A stretch of DNA of 64,000 nucleotides, from NCBI RefSeq assembly GCF_047160095.1, contig NZ_AP038785.1, positions 124,001 through 188,000 on the forward strand. Reading direction: 5' to 3'. The notes below the pieces were generated by a model. The model saw only the letters and a list, made by a program, of their open reading frames with translations. It searched no databases and was not told the DNA's origin. The position numbers were made by a program, and so were the translations under genes. Shown here piece after piece: positions 36,985-45,500 of this stretch. The stretch is from Rodentibacter abscessus. Lineage in GTDB: Bacteria; Pseudomonadota; Gammaproteobacteria; Enterobacterales; Pasteurellaceae. Every line of letters starts with the position of its first letter. The stretch's first letter is position 1.

Positions 36985-37011
36985 AAAAGGCGAGCCGATG
37001 CCCGCCTTTGA
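36985..37011 (-). terminator. Terminator of fumC
   Basis: AAAGGCG (36986-36992) pairs with CGCCTTT (37003-37009). On the minus strand it is followed by TTTTATTTG. Confidence 0.75.
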
Positions 37012-37031
37012 CCCTTATTTCGGAAGGAAGT

Positions 37032-38426
37032 TTATTTTAAGCTACCCACCATATCTTCAGGACGAACCCATTTGTCGAAATCTTCTGCTGAGACTAAGCC
37101 GAGATTAATCGCTTCTTCACGTAATGTCGTACCGTTTTTGTGTGCTGTTTTTGCAATTTTCGCCGCATTTTCATAGCCGATATGCGTATTCAGTGCAGTC
37201 ACCAACATTAATGAATTTTCAAGCTGTTGTTTAATACGCGGATAATTCGGCTCAATGCCTACGGCACAGTGTTCATCGAAAGAGACGCAAGCATCACCCA
37301 ATAATTGGGCGGATTGTAAGAAGTTTGCAATCATCACCGGATTGAATACGTTCAATTGGAAATGCCCTTGCGAACCGACAAAAGCGATGGTGGTATCGTT
37401 ACCGAATACTTGCGCGCATACCATCGTCATTGCCTCGCATTGGGTCGGATTAACTTTGCCCGGCATAATGGAAGAACCCGGTTCATTTTCAGGAATTAAG
37501 ATTTCACCGATACCGGAGCGAGGGCCTGAGGCTAATAAACGAATGTCGTTTGCAATTTTGAATAAGCTCATGGCTAATTGACGTAACGCACCGTGCGTTT
37601 CAACAATGGCATCATGTGCAGCCAAGGCTTCAAATTTGTTGTCGGCGGTCACAAACGGAAGACCGGTGAATTTCGCAATGTAATCTGCGACTTTCACATC
37701 ATAGCCCTTTGGTGTGTTCAAACCGGTACCTACTGCCGTTCCGCCTAATGCCAATTGGCTTAAGTGCGGTAGGGTATTTTTTAATGCACGTAAGCCAAAC
37801 TCTAACTGCGCCGCATAAGCGGAAAATTCTTGACCGAGCGTCAATGGTGTTGCATCCATTAAATGGGTACGACCAATTTTCACCACGTCTTTAAAGGCTT
37901 CGGATTTTGCTGCGAAAGTTTTCTGTAAACGTGCTACACAAGGAATGGTATGTTCCACCACTTTTTTGTATGCGGCAATGTGCATTGCTGTTGGGAAAGT
38001 ATCGTTTGAAGATTGTGATTTATTCACGTCATCGTTTGGGTGAATGATTGATTTTTCACCGAGTTTACCGCCGTGTAAAACGTGTGCACGGTTTGCCACC
38101 ACTTCATTCACATTCATATTGGATTGTGTGCCGGAGCCGGTTTGCCAAATAACGAGCGGGAATTGATCATCTAATTTATTGGCAAGAATTTCATCACAGG
38201 CTTGTGCGATTAAATCACGTTTTTCAGCAGATAACACGCCTAAATCATGGTTTGCAAATGCGGCCGCTTTTTTCAAATAACCAAAAGCTTCAATAACTTC
38301 ATGCGGCATAGAGGCTTCAGGGCCGATTTTGAAATTATTGCGTGAACGTTCGGTTTGTGCCGCCCAATATTTATCGGCAGGAACCTGAACTTCACCCATC
38401 GTGTCTTTTTCAATACGAAATGCCAT
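37032..38426 (-). CDS. fumC: Fumarate hydratase class II
   Basis: Iron-free fumarase converting fumarate and malate. 464 residues with the superfamily signature GSSIMPGKVNPTQCE, and the substrate regions WQTGSGTQSNMNVNEVVANR, HPNDDVNKSQSSNDTFPTAM and GRTHLMDATPLTLGQE. Single gene. A CRP/FNR-like palindrome lies ~93 bases upstream of its start. Confidence 0.97.
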   Translation of the reverse strand: MAFRIEKDTMGEVQVPADKYWAAQTERSRNNFKIGPEASMPHEVIEAFGYLKKAAAFANHDLGVLSAEKRDLIAQACDEILANKLDDQFPLVIWQTGSGTQSNMNVNEVVANRAHVLHGGKLGEKSIIHPNDDVNKSQSSNDTFPTAMHIAAYKKVVEHTIPCVARLQKTFAAKSEAFKDVVKIGRTHLMDATPLTLGQEFSAYAAQLEFGLRALKNTLPHLSQLALGGTAVGTGLNTPKGYDVKVADYIAKFTGLPFVTADNKFEALAAHDAIVETHGALRQLAMSLFKIANDIRLLASGPRSGIGEILIPENEPGSSIMPGKVNPTQCEAMTMVCAQVFGNDTTIAFVGSQGHFQLNVFNPVMIANFLQSAQLLGDACVSFDEHCAVGIEPNYPRIKQQLENSLMLVTALNTHIGYENAAKIAKTAHKNGTTLREEAINLGLVSAEDFDKWVRPEDMVGSLK

Positions 38427-38518
38427 TGTGATACTCCTATTAATAGAACAAAAATTGGCATAATTCTAACACTTCAGAGTTATGAATGGAACGCAACGAA
38501 AATGCCAAAAATCAGTTT

Positions 38519-38534
38519 TGTGATATAGATCATA
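38519..38534. promoter_or_regulatory. CRP/FNR-like site upstream of fumC
   Basis: TGTGATATAGATCATA matches the CRP consensus TGTGATCTAGATCACA at 14 of 16 positions, and its inner GTGAT-ATAG-ATCAT is close to an FNR box. It lies between the divergent fumC and holC genes and could act on either. Confidence 0.55.
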
Positions 38535-38656
38535 AAAGTGCGGTCGATTTTATACGTGTTTTTATTTGCCAGCTCAACTCACGATTAAATCGTTTATTTT
38601 TTTCCTCTTTTTCGATACAATCGCAAAATTTGTAGCTTGGTAAAATTGAGACAAAA

Positions 38657-39085
38657 ATGGTAAAAAATGCGCAGTTTTACATTTTGACAGAACAAAGCCT
38701 TACCGTTGAACAACTCGCATGCAATTTAGCTGCCTCGGCATGGCGTTTGGGAAAACGGATTTTGATCGCTTGTGAAACGGAACGGCAAGCACATGATATT
38801 GATGAAGCGCTTTGGCAGCGTGAGCCTAGTGAATTCGTACCACATAATTTATCAGGCGAAGCAACACAATATCCAACGCCGATTGAAATTTCGTGGCATG
38901 GAAAACGTAATGCACAACGTCGTGATTTATTAATTAATTTACAACAGGAAGTGCCTGAATTTAGCCATAGTTTTACCCAACTAATTGATTTTGTTCCCAC
39001 AGATGAAATTCAAAAGGCACAAGCACGAGAACGTTATAAACAATTACGTATGCAAGGTTGGCAACTTTCCACGGAAAATGCGTAA
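38657..39085 (+). CDS. holC: DNA polymerase III chi subunit
   Basis: HolC (chi) links the clamp loader to single-strand binding protein. 142 residues; FYIL near the start, LAASAWRLGKRILIACETERQAHDIDEALWQ and FVPHNLSGE match the family, as does the C-terminal RERYKQLRMQGW. holC next to valS is conserved; here a lipoprotein gene, a decayed fragment and a palindromic repeat lie between them. Confidence 0.93.
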   Translation: MVKNAQFYILTEQSLTVEQLACNLAASAWRLGKRILIACETERQAHDIDEALWQREPSEFVPHNLSGEATQYPTPIEISWHGKRNAQRRDLLINLQQEVPEFSHSFTQLIDFVPTDEIQKAQARERYKQLRMQGWQLSTENA

Positions 39086-39110
39086 TATTTTTTAATTAAT
39101 GGAGTTTACT

Positions 39111-39671
39111 ATGAAATCATCAATGAAATTTGCTTTGTCTCTCTTACTTGGCTCAAGTGTTTTCGTTTTAACGGCTTGCGACAATCAAGAAACGAAAACA
39201 ACGGAAAAATCGACCGCACTTGCGGAAAACTATGTGGTTCAAGCTCCACAAAAGGCAGAAGCTTCAAATGTGGAGGAAACCGAAAAAGCGATTGAGTCCA
39301 CAGCTACAGACAATACCGCTAAACCGGAAACAAATACTTTGATAGCAGAAAATGGTATGGCTGAAAAGATAAAAACAGAAGAGACCGAAGCGGTATCCGA
39401 CGTTGTAAAAACAGAAAAATCTGCCGTTGCTGAAAATGAAGTAAAGAAAGAAAATAAGAAGAAAGTAAAAAAATCAACGAAAGCCGGTAGTAAAAATAGT
39501 TACTTAGAAGAACAAAAAGCCTTACTCAACGCGCTTGAATCACAATATGAGCAAGTACGTTGCCCGGCGGAAGCGGCAAAATTAGGCGATAATAGTTTCT
39601 GTCGCCAAGAAGAACGCCGTTTGTCTGAGGAAATTAAACGAGTGATAGATGAGATTCGGTTGAATCAGTAA
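39111..39671 (+). CDS. Putative lipoprotein with acidic/lysine-rich linker, function unknown
   Basis: 186-residue predicted lipoprotein. The signal sequence ends in the lipobox VLTAC (Cys23 counted from 39111, or Cys19 if the internal ATG is used). Residues ~35-125 are a Thr/Glu/Lys/Ala-rich low-complexity stretch without fold. The C-terminal ~55 residues form a predicted helical hairpin (YLEEQKALLNALESQYEQVR and EERRLSEEIKRVIDEIRLNQ) joined by a loop with two cysteines (CPAEAAKLGDNSFC). GGAG before 39111 favours this start. An uptake signal lies at codons ~35-38. Confidence 0.8.
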   Translation: MKSSMKFALSLLLGSSVFVLTACDNQETKTTEKSTALAENYVVQAPQKAEASNVEETEKAIESTATDNTAKPETNTLIAENGMAEKIKTEETEAVSDVVKTEKSAVAENEVKKENKKKVKKSTKAGSKNSYLEEQKALLNALESQYEQVRCPAEAAKLGDNSFCRQEERRLSEEIKRVIDEIRLNQ

Positions 39672-39688
39672 AGTAATAGGATACCAAA

Positions 39689-39838
39689 TGACGAAAGAAG
39701 AAATTTTAGCCCAACAAAAACAGCTTAGAATTCTTTTTACGGCTTGGATGAATGAAAAGAAAAAGCATGAAGTTCTGACTTTCTATTGTTCGTTATTATC
39801 CTGATGGATGTGAAGAAGTGATTGAGTATGCAAAATAA
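39689..39838 (+). pseudogene. Short decayed reading frame
   Basis: ATG at 39689 opens MTKEEILAQQ, then the readable protein jumps frames: QLRILFTAWMNEKKKHEV and later SIVRYYPDGCEEVIEYAK before a stop at 39836. At least two frameshifts interrupt it. I do not recognise the family. It sits in the 343-bp gap between the lipoprotein gene and valS. Confidence 0.35.
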
Positions 39839-39886
39839 CCTTGTGATTAAATTAATTAGTATTATGTAGCATTTACACAAATCACC

Positions 39887-39963
39887 GTAGGGTGCTGTTA
39901 GGCGGAGCCGTAACGCACCAATAGATGAAATGGTGCGTTACGCAAAGCTCAACGCACCCTACC
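39887..39963 (-). repeat. Palindromic intergenic repeat, family 1, copy 3
   Basis: Starts GTAGGGTGCTGTTAGGCG and ends AACGCACCCTAC; its reverse complement matches copy 1 almost base for base over 76 bp. GTATTATGTA, found beside copies 1 and 2, is also present at ~39858, but here on the opposite side of the core. Confidence 0.85.
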
Positions 39964-40014
39964 CTTTTAAAGATTATTACCTAAATAAATTTAAATATTA
40001 TTAAGAGAACAACA

Positions 40015-42879
40015 ATGACCCAAAAATTTGAAATGGCAGACCGTTTTAATCCGTCTGCAGTAGAACAAGCACTTTATAAACACTGGGAAGAACAGGGGTA
40101 TTTTAAGCCTTCCGAGAATCCGAACGTTCCAAGTTATTGTATTGCGATTCCGCCGCCGAATGTAACGGGGAGTTTGCATATGGGACACGCTTTCCAACAA
40201 ACCTTGATGGATACTTTAATCCGTTTTAACCGTATGGAAGGTAATAACACCCTTTGGCAAACCGGTACGGATCATGCAGGGATCGCCACTCAAATGGTGG
40301 TGGAGCGTAAAATTGCTGCCGAAGAAGGCAAAACCCGCCACGATTACGGACGTGATGCCTTTATTGATAAAATCTGGGAATGGAAAGCTTATTCAGGCGG
40401 TACGATCGGGCAACAAATGCGCCGTTTAGGTAATTCTATTGATTGGGAGCGTGAGCGTTTCACGATGGACGAAGGTTTATCTAATGCGGTGAAAGAGGTA
40501 TTTGTTCGTTTGCACGAAGAGGGATTGATTTACCGCGGTAAACGTTTGGTAAACTGGGATCCTAAATTACATACCGCTATTTCTGATCTTGAGGTGGAAA
40601 ATAAAGAGAGCAAAGGCTCGCTTTGGCATTTCCGCTATCCGTTGGCAAATGGAGCAAAAACCGCAGAAGGGAAAGATTACTTAGTGGTGGCAACCACCCG
40701 TCCTGAAACAATGCTGGGGGATACCGCCGTAGCGGTTCATCCGGAAGATGAACGTTATCAATCTTTGATTGGGAAAAGTGTAATCCTACCGCTTGCAAAT
40801 CGTGAAATTCCAATTGTGGCTGATGATTATGTGGATCGGGAATTTGGAACAGGTTGTGTAAAAATCACACCGGCACACGACTTTAACGACTATGAAGTGG
40901 GTAAACGCCATCAGTTACCTTTGGTAAACATTTTTACGTTTAATGCAGATATTCGTCATGAGGCGGAAGTGATCGGTTTTGACGGAAAAACTTTGCCAAA
41001 TTACACCGCACTTATTCCTGAAGATTATCAAGGTTTAGAACGTTTTGCCGCGCGTAAAAAAATCGTGGAAGATTTTGAGCGTTTGGGTTTATTAGAAGAA
41101 ATTAAACCGCATGATCTCAAAGTACCTTACGGTGATCGTGGTGGTGTGCCGATTGAACCGATGTTGACAGATCAATGGTACGTTAGCGTTAAACCCCTTG
41201 CCGAAGTAGCAACGAAAGCGGTGGAAGAGGGTGAAATTCAATTTGTGCCGAAGCAATATGAAAACCTGTATTTCTCTTGGATGCGGGATATTCAAGACTG
41301 GTGTATTTCCCGCCAACTTTGGTGGGGACACCGCATTCCGGCATGGTATGATGAAGCAGGTAACGTTTATGTGGCTCGTGATGAAGCAGAAGTGCGGTCA
41401 AAATACAACCTTTCTGCCGATTTGCCATTAAAACAAGATGAAGACGTATTGGATACTTGGTTCTCATCAGGTTTATGGACTTTCTCGACCCTCGGCTGGC
41501 CGGAGCAAACGAAAGAACTGAAAATGTTCCACCCGACCGATGTGCTAATCACAGGTTTTGACATCATTTTCTTCTGGGTCGCCCGAATGATTATGTTCAC
41601 CATGCACTTCATCAAAGATGAAAACGGCAAACCGCAAGTACCGTTTAAAACCGTTTATGTAACGGGTTTAATTCGTGATGAGCAAGGGCAGAAAATGTCA
41701 AAATCCAAAGGTAATGTGCTTGATCCGATTGATATGATCGATGGCATTTCCCTTGAAGATTTACTTGAAAAACGTACCGGCAATATGATGCAGCCACAGC
41801 TTGCAGAAAAAATAGCGAAATCGACCGCAAAACAATTCCCGGAAGGCATTGCAGCGCACGGTACGGATGCCTTACGTTTCACTCTTGCGGCATTGGCGAG
41901 CAATGGTCGTGATATTAACTGGGATATGAAACGCTTGGAAGGTTACCGCAACTTCTGCAATAAGTTATGGAATGCCAGCCGTTTTGTTCTCACCAACGAT
42001 AAATTAGATTTAAGCGACGGTGAAATCGAATTTTCCGTGGCGGATCGTTGGATTGAATCGGCATTTAATCGCACAGTGGAAACATTCCGTAGCGGATTGA
42101 ACCAATATCGTTTTGACTTGTGTGCGAATGTTATCTACGAGTTCACTTGGAACCAATTTTGTGATTGGTACTTAGAATTGACCAAACCGGTTTTTGCCAA
42201 TGGTAGTACCGCACAAATTCGTGCAGCAAGTCAAACATTAGTACGTGTGTTAGAACAGTTGCTACGTTTAGCGCACCCATTAATTCCGTTTATTACCGAA
42301 GAAATTTGGCAAAAAGTGAAAGGTTTTGTGGGTATTGAAGCGGATAGCATTATGTTGCAACCATTCCCAAGTGTGAATGAAGCTGCATTCGACACAAATG
42401 CAGAAAGTGAAATCAACTGGTTAAAAGAGGTGATTGTTGCAGTACGTAATATTCGTGCGGAATGCAATATCGCACCAAGTAAAGGTTTGGATTTATTATT
42501 CCGCAATATCAATGCAGAAGAACAAAAAATCCTTGAAAAACAGACCGCACTTTTATGCGTAATGGCGAAACTTGATGGCGTAACAGTGCTAAATGAAGGT
42601 GAAACAGCACCGCTTGCAGTGGCAAAACTGGTGGGCAATACGGAACTTCTTGTGCCTATGGCAGGCTTCATCAATAAGGAAGCCGAACTTGCTCGTTTAA
42701 CTAAAGAGATTGAAAAATATCAAAATGAAGTTAAACGTATTGAAGGCAAACTCAGCAATGAAGCTTTTGTCGCAAAAGCACCGGAAGCGGTGATTGCAAA
42801 AGAACGTGAGAAAATGGCGGAATACCAATCCGGATTGGAAAAAATCCGTGAACAGTATAAGGCGATTGAAAATTTATAA
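40015..42879 (+). CDS. valS: Valine--tRNA ligase
   Basis: Class I synthetase that charges tRNA-Val. 954 residues: HIGH motif PPNVTGSLHMGHAFQ, large editing domain in the middle (GTDHAGIATQ, TTRPETMLGDTAVAVHP, EFGTGCVKITPAHDFND), KMSKS motif GQKMSKSKGNVLDP, anticodon-binding domain and a C-terminal coiled coil (LTKEIEKYQNEVKRIEGKLS). The final residues YKAIENL differ from the YKAIEAL encoded by a second copy of the 3' end at 46381-46468. The last ~30 codons therefore seem to have been replaced when the adjacent island arrived. Confidence 0.97.
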   Translation: MTQKFEMADRFNPSAVEQALYKHWEEQGYFKPSENPNVPSYCIAIPPPNVTGSLHMGHAFQQTLMDTLIRFNRMEGNNTLWQTGTDHAGIATQMVVERKIAAEEGKTRHDYGRDAFIDKIWEWKAYSGGTIGQQMRRLGNSIDWERERFTMDEGLSNAVKEVFVRLHEEGLIYRGKRLVNWDPKLHTAISDLEVENKESKGSLWHFRYPLANGAKTAEGKDYLVVATTRPETMLGDTAVAVHPEDERYQSLIGKSVILPLANREIPIVADDYVDREFGTGCVKITPAHDFNDYEVGKRHQLPLVNIFTFNADIRHEAEVIGFDGKTLPNYTALIPEDYQGLERFAARKKIVEDFERLGLLEEIKPHDLKVPYGDRGGVPIEPMLTDQWYVSVKPLAEVATKAVEEGEIQFVPKQYENLYFSWMRDIQDWCISRQLWWGHRIPAWYDEAGNVYVARDEAEVRSKYNLSADLPLKQDEDVLDTWFSSGLWTFSTLGWPEQTKELKMFHPTDVLITGFDIIFFWVARMIMFTMHFIKDENGKPQVPFKTVYVTGLIRDEQGQKMSKSKGNVLDPIDMIDGISLEDLLEKRTGNMMQPQLAEKIAKSTAKQFPEGIAAHGTDALRFTLAALASNGRDINWDMKRLEGYRNFCNKLWNASRFVLTNDKLDLSDGEIEFSVADRWIESAFNRTVETFRSGLNQYRFDLCANVIYEFTWNQFCDWYLELTKPVFANGSTAQIRAASQTLVRVLEQLLRLAHPLIPFITEEIWQKVKGFVGIEADSIMLQPFPSVNEAAFDTNAESEINWLKEVIVAVRNIRAECNIAPSKGLDLLFRNINAEEQKILEKQTALLCVMAKLDGVTVLNEGETAPLAVAKLVGNTELLVPMAGFINKEAELARLTKEIEKYQNEVKRIEGKLSNEAFVAKAPEAVIAKEREKMAEYQSGLEKIREQYKAIENL
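42792..42869 (+). repeat. Left direct repeat: valS 3' end
   Basis: 78 bp starting GATTGCAAAAGAACGTGAG, identical at 76 of 78 positions to 46381-46458. The pair brackets the Zorya-like genes in direct orientation. Confidence 0.93.
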
Positions 42880-42891
42880 TCAGTAAAAGTG

Positions 42892-42926
42892 AAATGTAGC
42901 TAAATTTTATTTAGCTACATTTTTTA
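42892..42926 (+). terminator. Terminator after valS (left side of island)
   Basis: AAATGTAGCTAAA pairs with TTTAGCTACATTT, then TTTT. It is unlike the terminator after the right-hand valS fragment. Confidence 0.88.
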
Positions 42927-42956
42927 TAAGTATCTAGAGTCTACACAATTTAAATT

Positions 42957-44786
42957 ATGAAAATTTACTTTATTTTTGCTTTTATCCTTTCTATCTTAGC
43001 CAGTTATTTTATTGCAAGCTTTGCCTCTTTATTCGGGCAACAGTTTTTTATGCAAATTTCAGCAGAAAAAATAACAACTGCATTTTATTTTGCAATGTTC
43101 TGCTTATTTTTATTTTCTTTTTTGTTGATTAAAACAATAGGAAAATTAAAAGCTTTTATCCAATCAACTCCAACTTTTTTAACCTCTATTGGGATTCTTG
43201 GAACATTTACCGGTATAGTGATTGGATTACTAGAATTTAACCCGCAAGATATTGATAGCAGTATTACGCACTTATTAGCTGGAATGAAAACAGCATTTTT
43301 GACTAGTGTTATTGGAGTTTTTCTTTCTATTAGTTTTAAAATAATACATACATTATGTTATAAGCAAGAACAACAATCTAATGATAGTGAATTCCTTATT
43401 CAAACTTTTTACCAACAAGCAGAGTTAATTGAACAATTAGTGATGCAACTAGGTGAATTTAAAAATAATGTCGATTTACAACAAACTAGAATAAGTAAAT
43501 TATCTACTCATCAAATCGAGCAATTGACACAGTTAGTTGATTTATTTAGAGATTTTAAACAGCAACAAAATGCCCATCAGGATAACATACAAGCCTTTTA
43601 TTCTACACAAAATGAATCGCTATTATCACTTACAAGAGCTATAGGATCTGATTCCGATAATAGTCTTTTAGGGCAAATAATGCAGTTACGCAATCAACTA
43701 AGTGAGCAATTTAATAGTGCAAAACAGCTTATTGAAAATGGTCAAACAAACTTCAATCATTTTGAACAAAATCTTGAAATTCAGCTAAAAAGTTTTGCCG
43801 ATATTTTATCGAAATCTGCCACTGAAACGGTGATTGAGGCCCTAAATCAGGTAATTCGGGATTTTAATCATAATTTAACCGAGCAATTCGGAGAGAATTT
43901 TAAAGAATTAAACAGGGCGGTTAATTTATTGGTAGAATGGCAAGAAAATTATAAACAGCAACTAGTCGAAATGATCAAGCAATATCAGCTTGGAGTTGCT
44001 GCTATTAGTGAAACGGAACAAGCAGTTGGAAATATTGAGAAGTCTACTCAAACTATCCCACAAAGTATGCAAAATCTTGAGCAAGTGATTACCACGAATC
44101 AGCAACAAATTGTGTATTTAAATGAACATTTGAGTGCTTTTGCCCAACTTCGTGAAAAGGCTGTCAATGCGTTACCTATGATACAAACTCACATTCAAAA
44201 AATGGTAGAAGGGGTAAGTCAAGCAACGGAAAATTACATCACGCAATCCGGAGTGATGAACCAACGCTTAGCTGAGCAATCTGAATCTCTCATCGATCAT
44301 AATCGAACTATAAATAATCAACTTGCGCAAATTTCAGAAAATTTCTCTGAGAGTACCGAACAGGTCCAGCAATGTATTAAAGACACAGCGGAGAAATGTG
44401 GTGATGTTAGTATGCTTGCTCAAAAAACTGTACTTCAAACAACGGAACAGCTCGAAAAAATGCTGGCAGGAGTTAGCCGCTCTCTTGAGCATACTCAAAC
44501 AGAATTGCTCAATTCTTTCCAACAAATTTTAAAGAATCATGCATCTGAAAATAGTAAAATTATTAGCCAGCTAGGTGAAAATAATGATCAAATATTAAAA
44601 GAGTCTCGTACAATTTTAGCTCAACAAGTTGAAAAACAACTTGAGCTCATCGATCAATCAATTCAGACTGAACTTGAACGTGTTTTAAATCAAATGGGAA
44701 GTTCATTAGCGACAATCACAGGGCGTTTTACTCAAGATTATGAGCAACTGGTGAAAGCGATGAAAAATATTGTGGAACAACACTAG
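42957..44786 (+). CDS. zorA: Zorya defence protein ZorA (MotA/TolQ/ExbB-like with long coiled-coil tail)
   Basis: 609-residue membrane protein. Four predicted membrane segments lie at about residues 4-26, 41-60, 74-93 (TSIGILGTFTGIVIGLLEF) and 108-131 (AGMKTAFLTSVIGVFLSISF). The last two follow the proton-channel pattern of MotA/TolQ/ExbB proteins. Residues ~140-609 are a Gln/Glu/Asn-rich, almost continuous coiled coil with no enzymatic motif. This is the layout of ZorA, which forms a pentameric ion-driven motor with ZorB and sends a long intracellular tail into the cytoplasm. The gene is followed 12 bases later by zorB. It has no uptake signal and is more AT-rich than its surroundings. Confidence 0.85.
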   Translation: MKIYFIFAFILSILASYFIASFASLFGQQFFMQISAEKITTAFYFAMFCLFLFSFLLIKTIGKLKAFIQSTPTFLTSIGILGTFTGIVIGLLEFNPQDIDSSITHLLAGMKTAFLTSVIGVFLSISFKIIHTLCYKQEQQSNDSEFLIQTFYQQAELIEQLVMQLGEFKNNVDLQQTRISKLSTHQIEQLTQLVDLFRDFKQQQNAHQDNIQAFYSTQNESLLSLTRAIGSDSDNSLLGQIMQLRNQLSEQFNSAKQLIENGQTNFNHFEQNLEIQLKSFADILSKSATETVIEALNQVIRDFNHNLTEQFGENFKELNRAVNLLVEWQENYKQQLVEMIKQYQLGVAAISETEQAVGNIEKSTQTIPQSMQNLEQVITTNQQQIVYLNEHLSAFAQLREKAVNALPMIQTHIQKMVEGVSQATENYITQSGVMNQRLAEQSESLIDHNRTINNQLAQISENFSESTEQVQQCIKDTAEKCGDVSMLAQKTVLQTTEQLEKMLAGVSRSLEHTQTELLNSFQQILKNHASENSKIISQLGENNDQILKESRTILAQQVEKQLELIDQSIQTELERVLNQMGSSLATITGRFTQDYEQLVKAMKNIVEQH

Positions 44787-44798
44787 GGAATCGTTTTT

Positions 44799-45500
44799 AT
44801 GATTGATTTATCAAAACTGACTCAAAAAAATGATGATGATTCTCAGTGGCTACCAATCTCTGATTTAATGTCCGGATTGATGATTTTGTTTTTATTTATT
44901 GCAATTAGCTTTATGCGTAATATTCAAATGGAAAAACAAAAAATTGAAGAAGTTGCACTCACTTATCAACAAAATCAGGTTGCGATTTATGAAACTTTGA
45001 TAAACGAATTTAAAGACGATCTAATTTCTTGGAATGCAGAAATTGATCAGGATTTAACTTTTGTTTTTAAATCTCCCGATGTTTTGTTTAATATAGGAAA
45101 GTCTGATTTAAATACGAAATATCGAAAGATTTTATCCGATTTTTTCCCCCGCTATTTAAATGCAATTCAACCTTATTTAGGTTCTATTAATGAAATACGT
45201 ATTGAAGGGCATACATCAAGTCATTGGAATAAATTGGTTTCAGATGATGAAGCCTATTTCTTAAATATGGCACTATCACAAGAACGTACTCGGAGTGTAT
45301 TAAAATATGTTTATGAATTAGAGAGTATTGGATTTAAACAAAGAAATTGGATCAAATCACATCTTGCTGCTGTAGGGTTATCTTCCTCTAAAACAATTAT
45401 TGAAAATGGCCTAGAAAATGAAGAAAAATCTCGCCGAGTGAGCTTTAGAATTATCACCAATGCTGATATTCAAATTAAGAAAATTATTGAGATGAAATAA
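44799..45500 (+). CDS. zorB: Zorya defence protein ZorB (MotB-like, OmpA domain)
   Basis: 233 residues. One membrane helix follows PISDLMSGLMILFLFIAISF; Asp22 at its start corresponds to the ion-carrying Asp of MotB/ZorB. The C-terminal half is an OmpA-like peptidoglycan-binding domain: IRIEGHTSSHW, LSQERTRSVLKYVYEL, LAAVGLSSSKTI and ENEEKSRRVSFRII. ZorB anchors the ZorA motor to the cell wall. The stop codon overlaps the zorE start by one base (TAATG), indicating coupled translation. Confidence 0.85.
   Translation: MIDLSKLTQKNDDDSQWLPISDLMSGLMILFLFIAISFMRNIQMEKQKIEEVALTYQQNQVAIYETLINEFKDDLISWNAEIDQDLTFVFKSPDVLFNIGKSDLNTKYRKILSDFFPRYLNAIQPYLGSINEIRIEGHTSSHWNKLVSDDEAYFLNMALSQERTRSVLKYVYELESIGFKQRNWIKSHLAAVGLSSSKTIIENGLENEEKSRRVSFRIITNADIQIKKIIEMK

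Noticed and set aside
42957..45500. Flagellar stator or TolQR/ExbBD pair
   Set aside because: No flagellar or Tol genes are nearby. The first protein has a ~470-residue coiled-coil tail not found in MotA, TolQ or ExbB, and an HNH nuclease gene is coupled to the pair.
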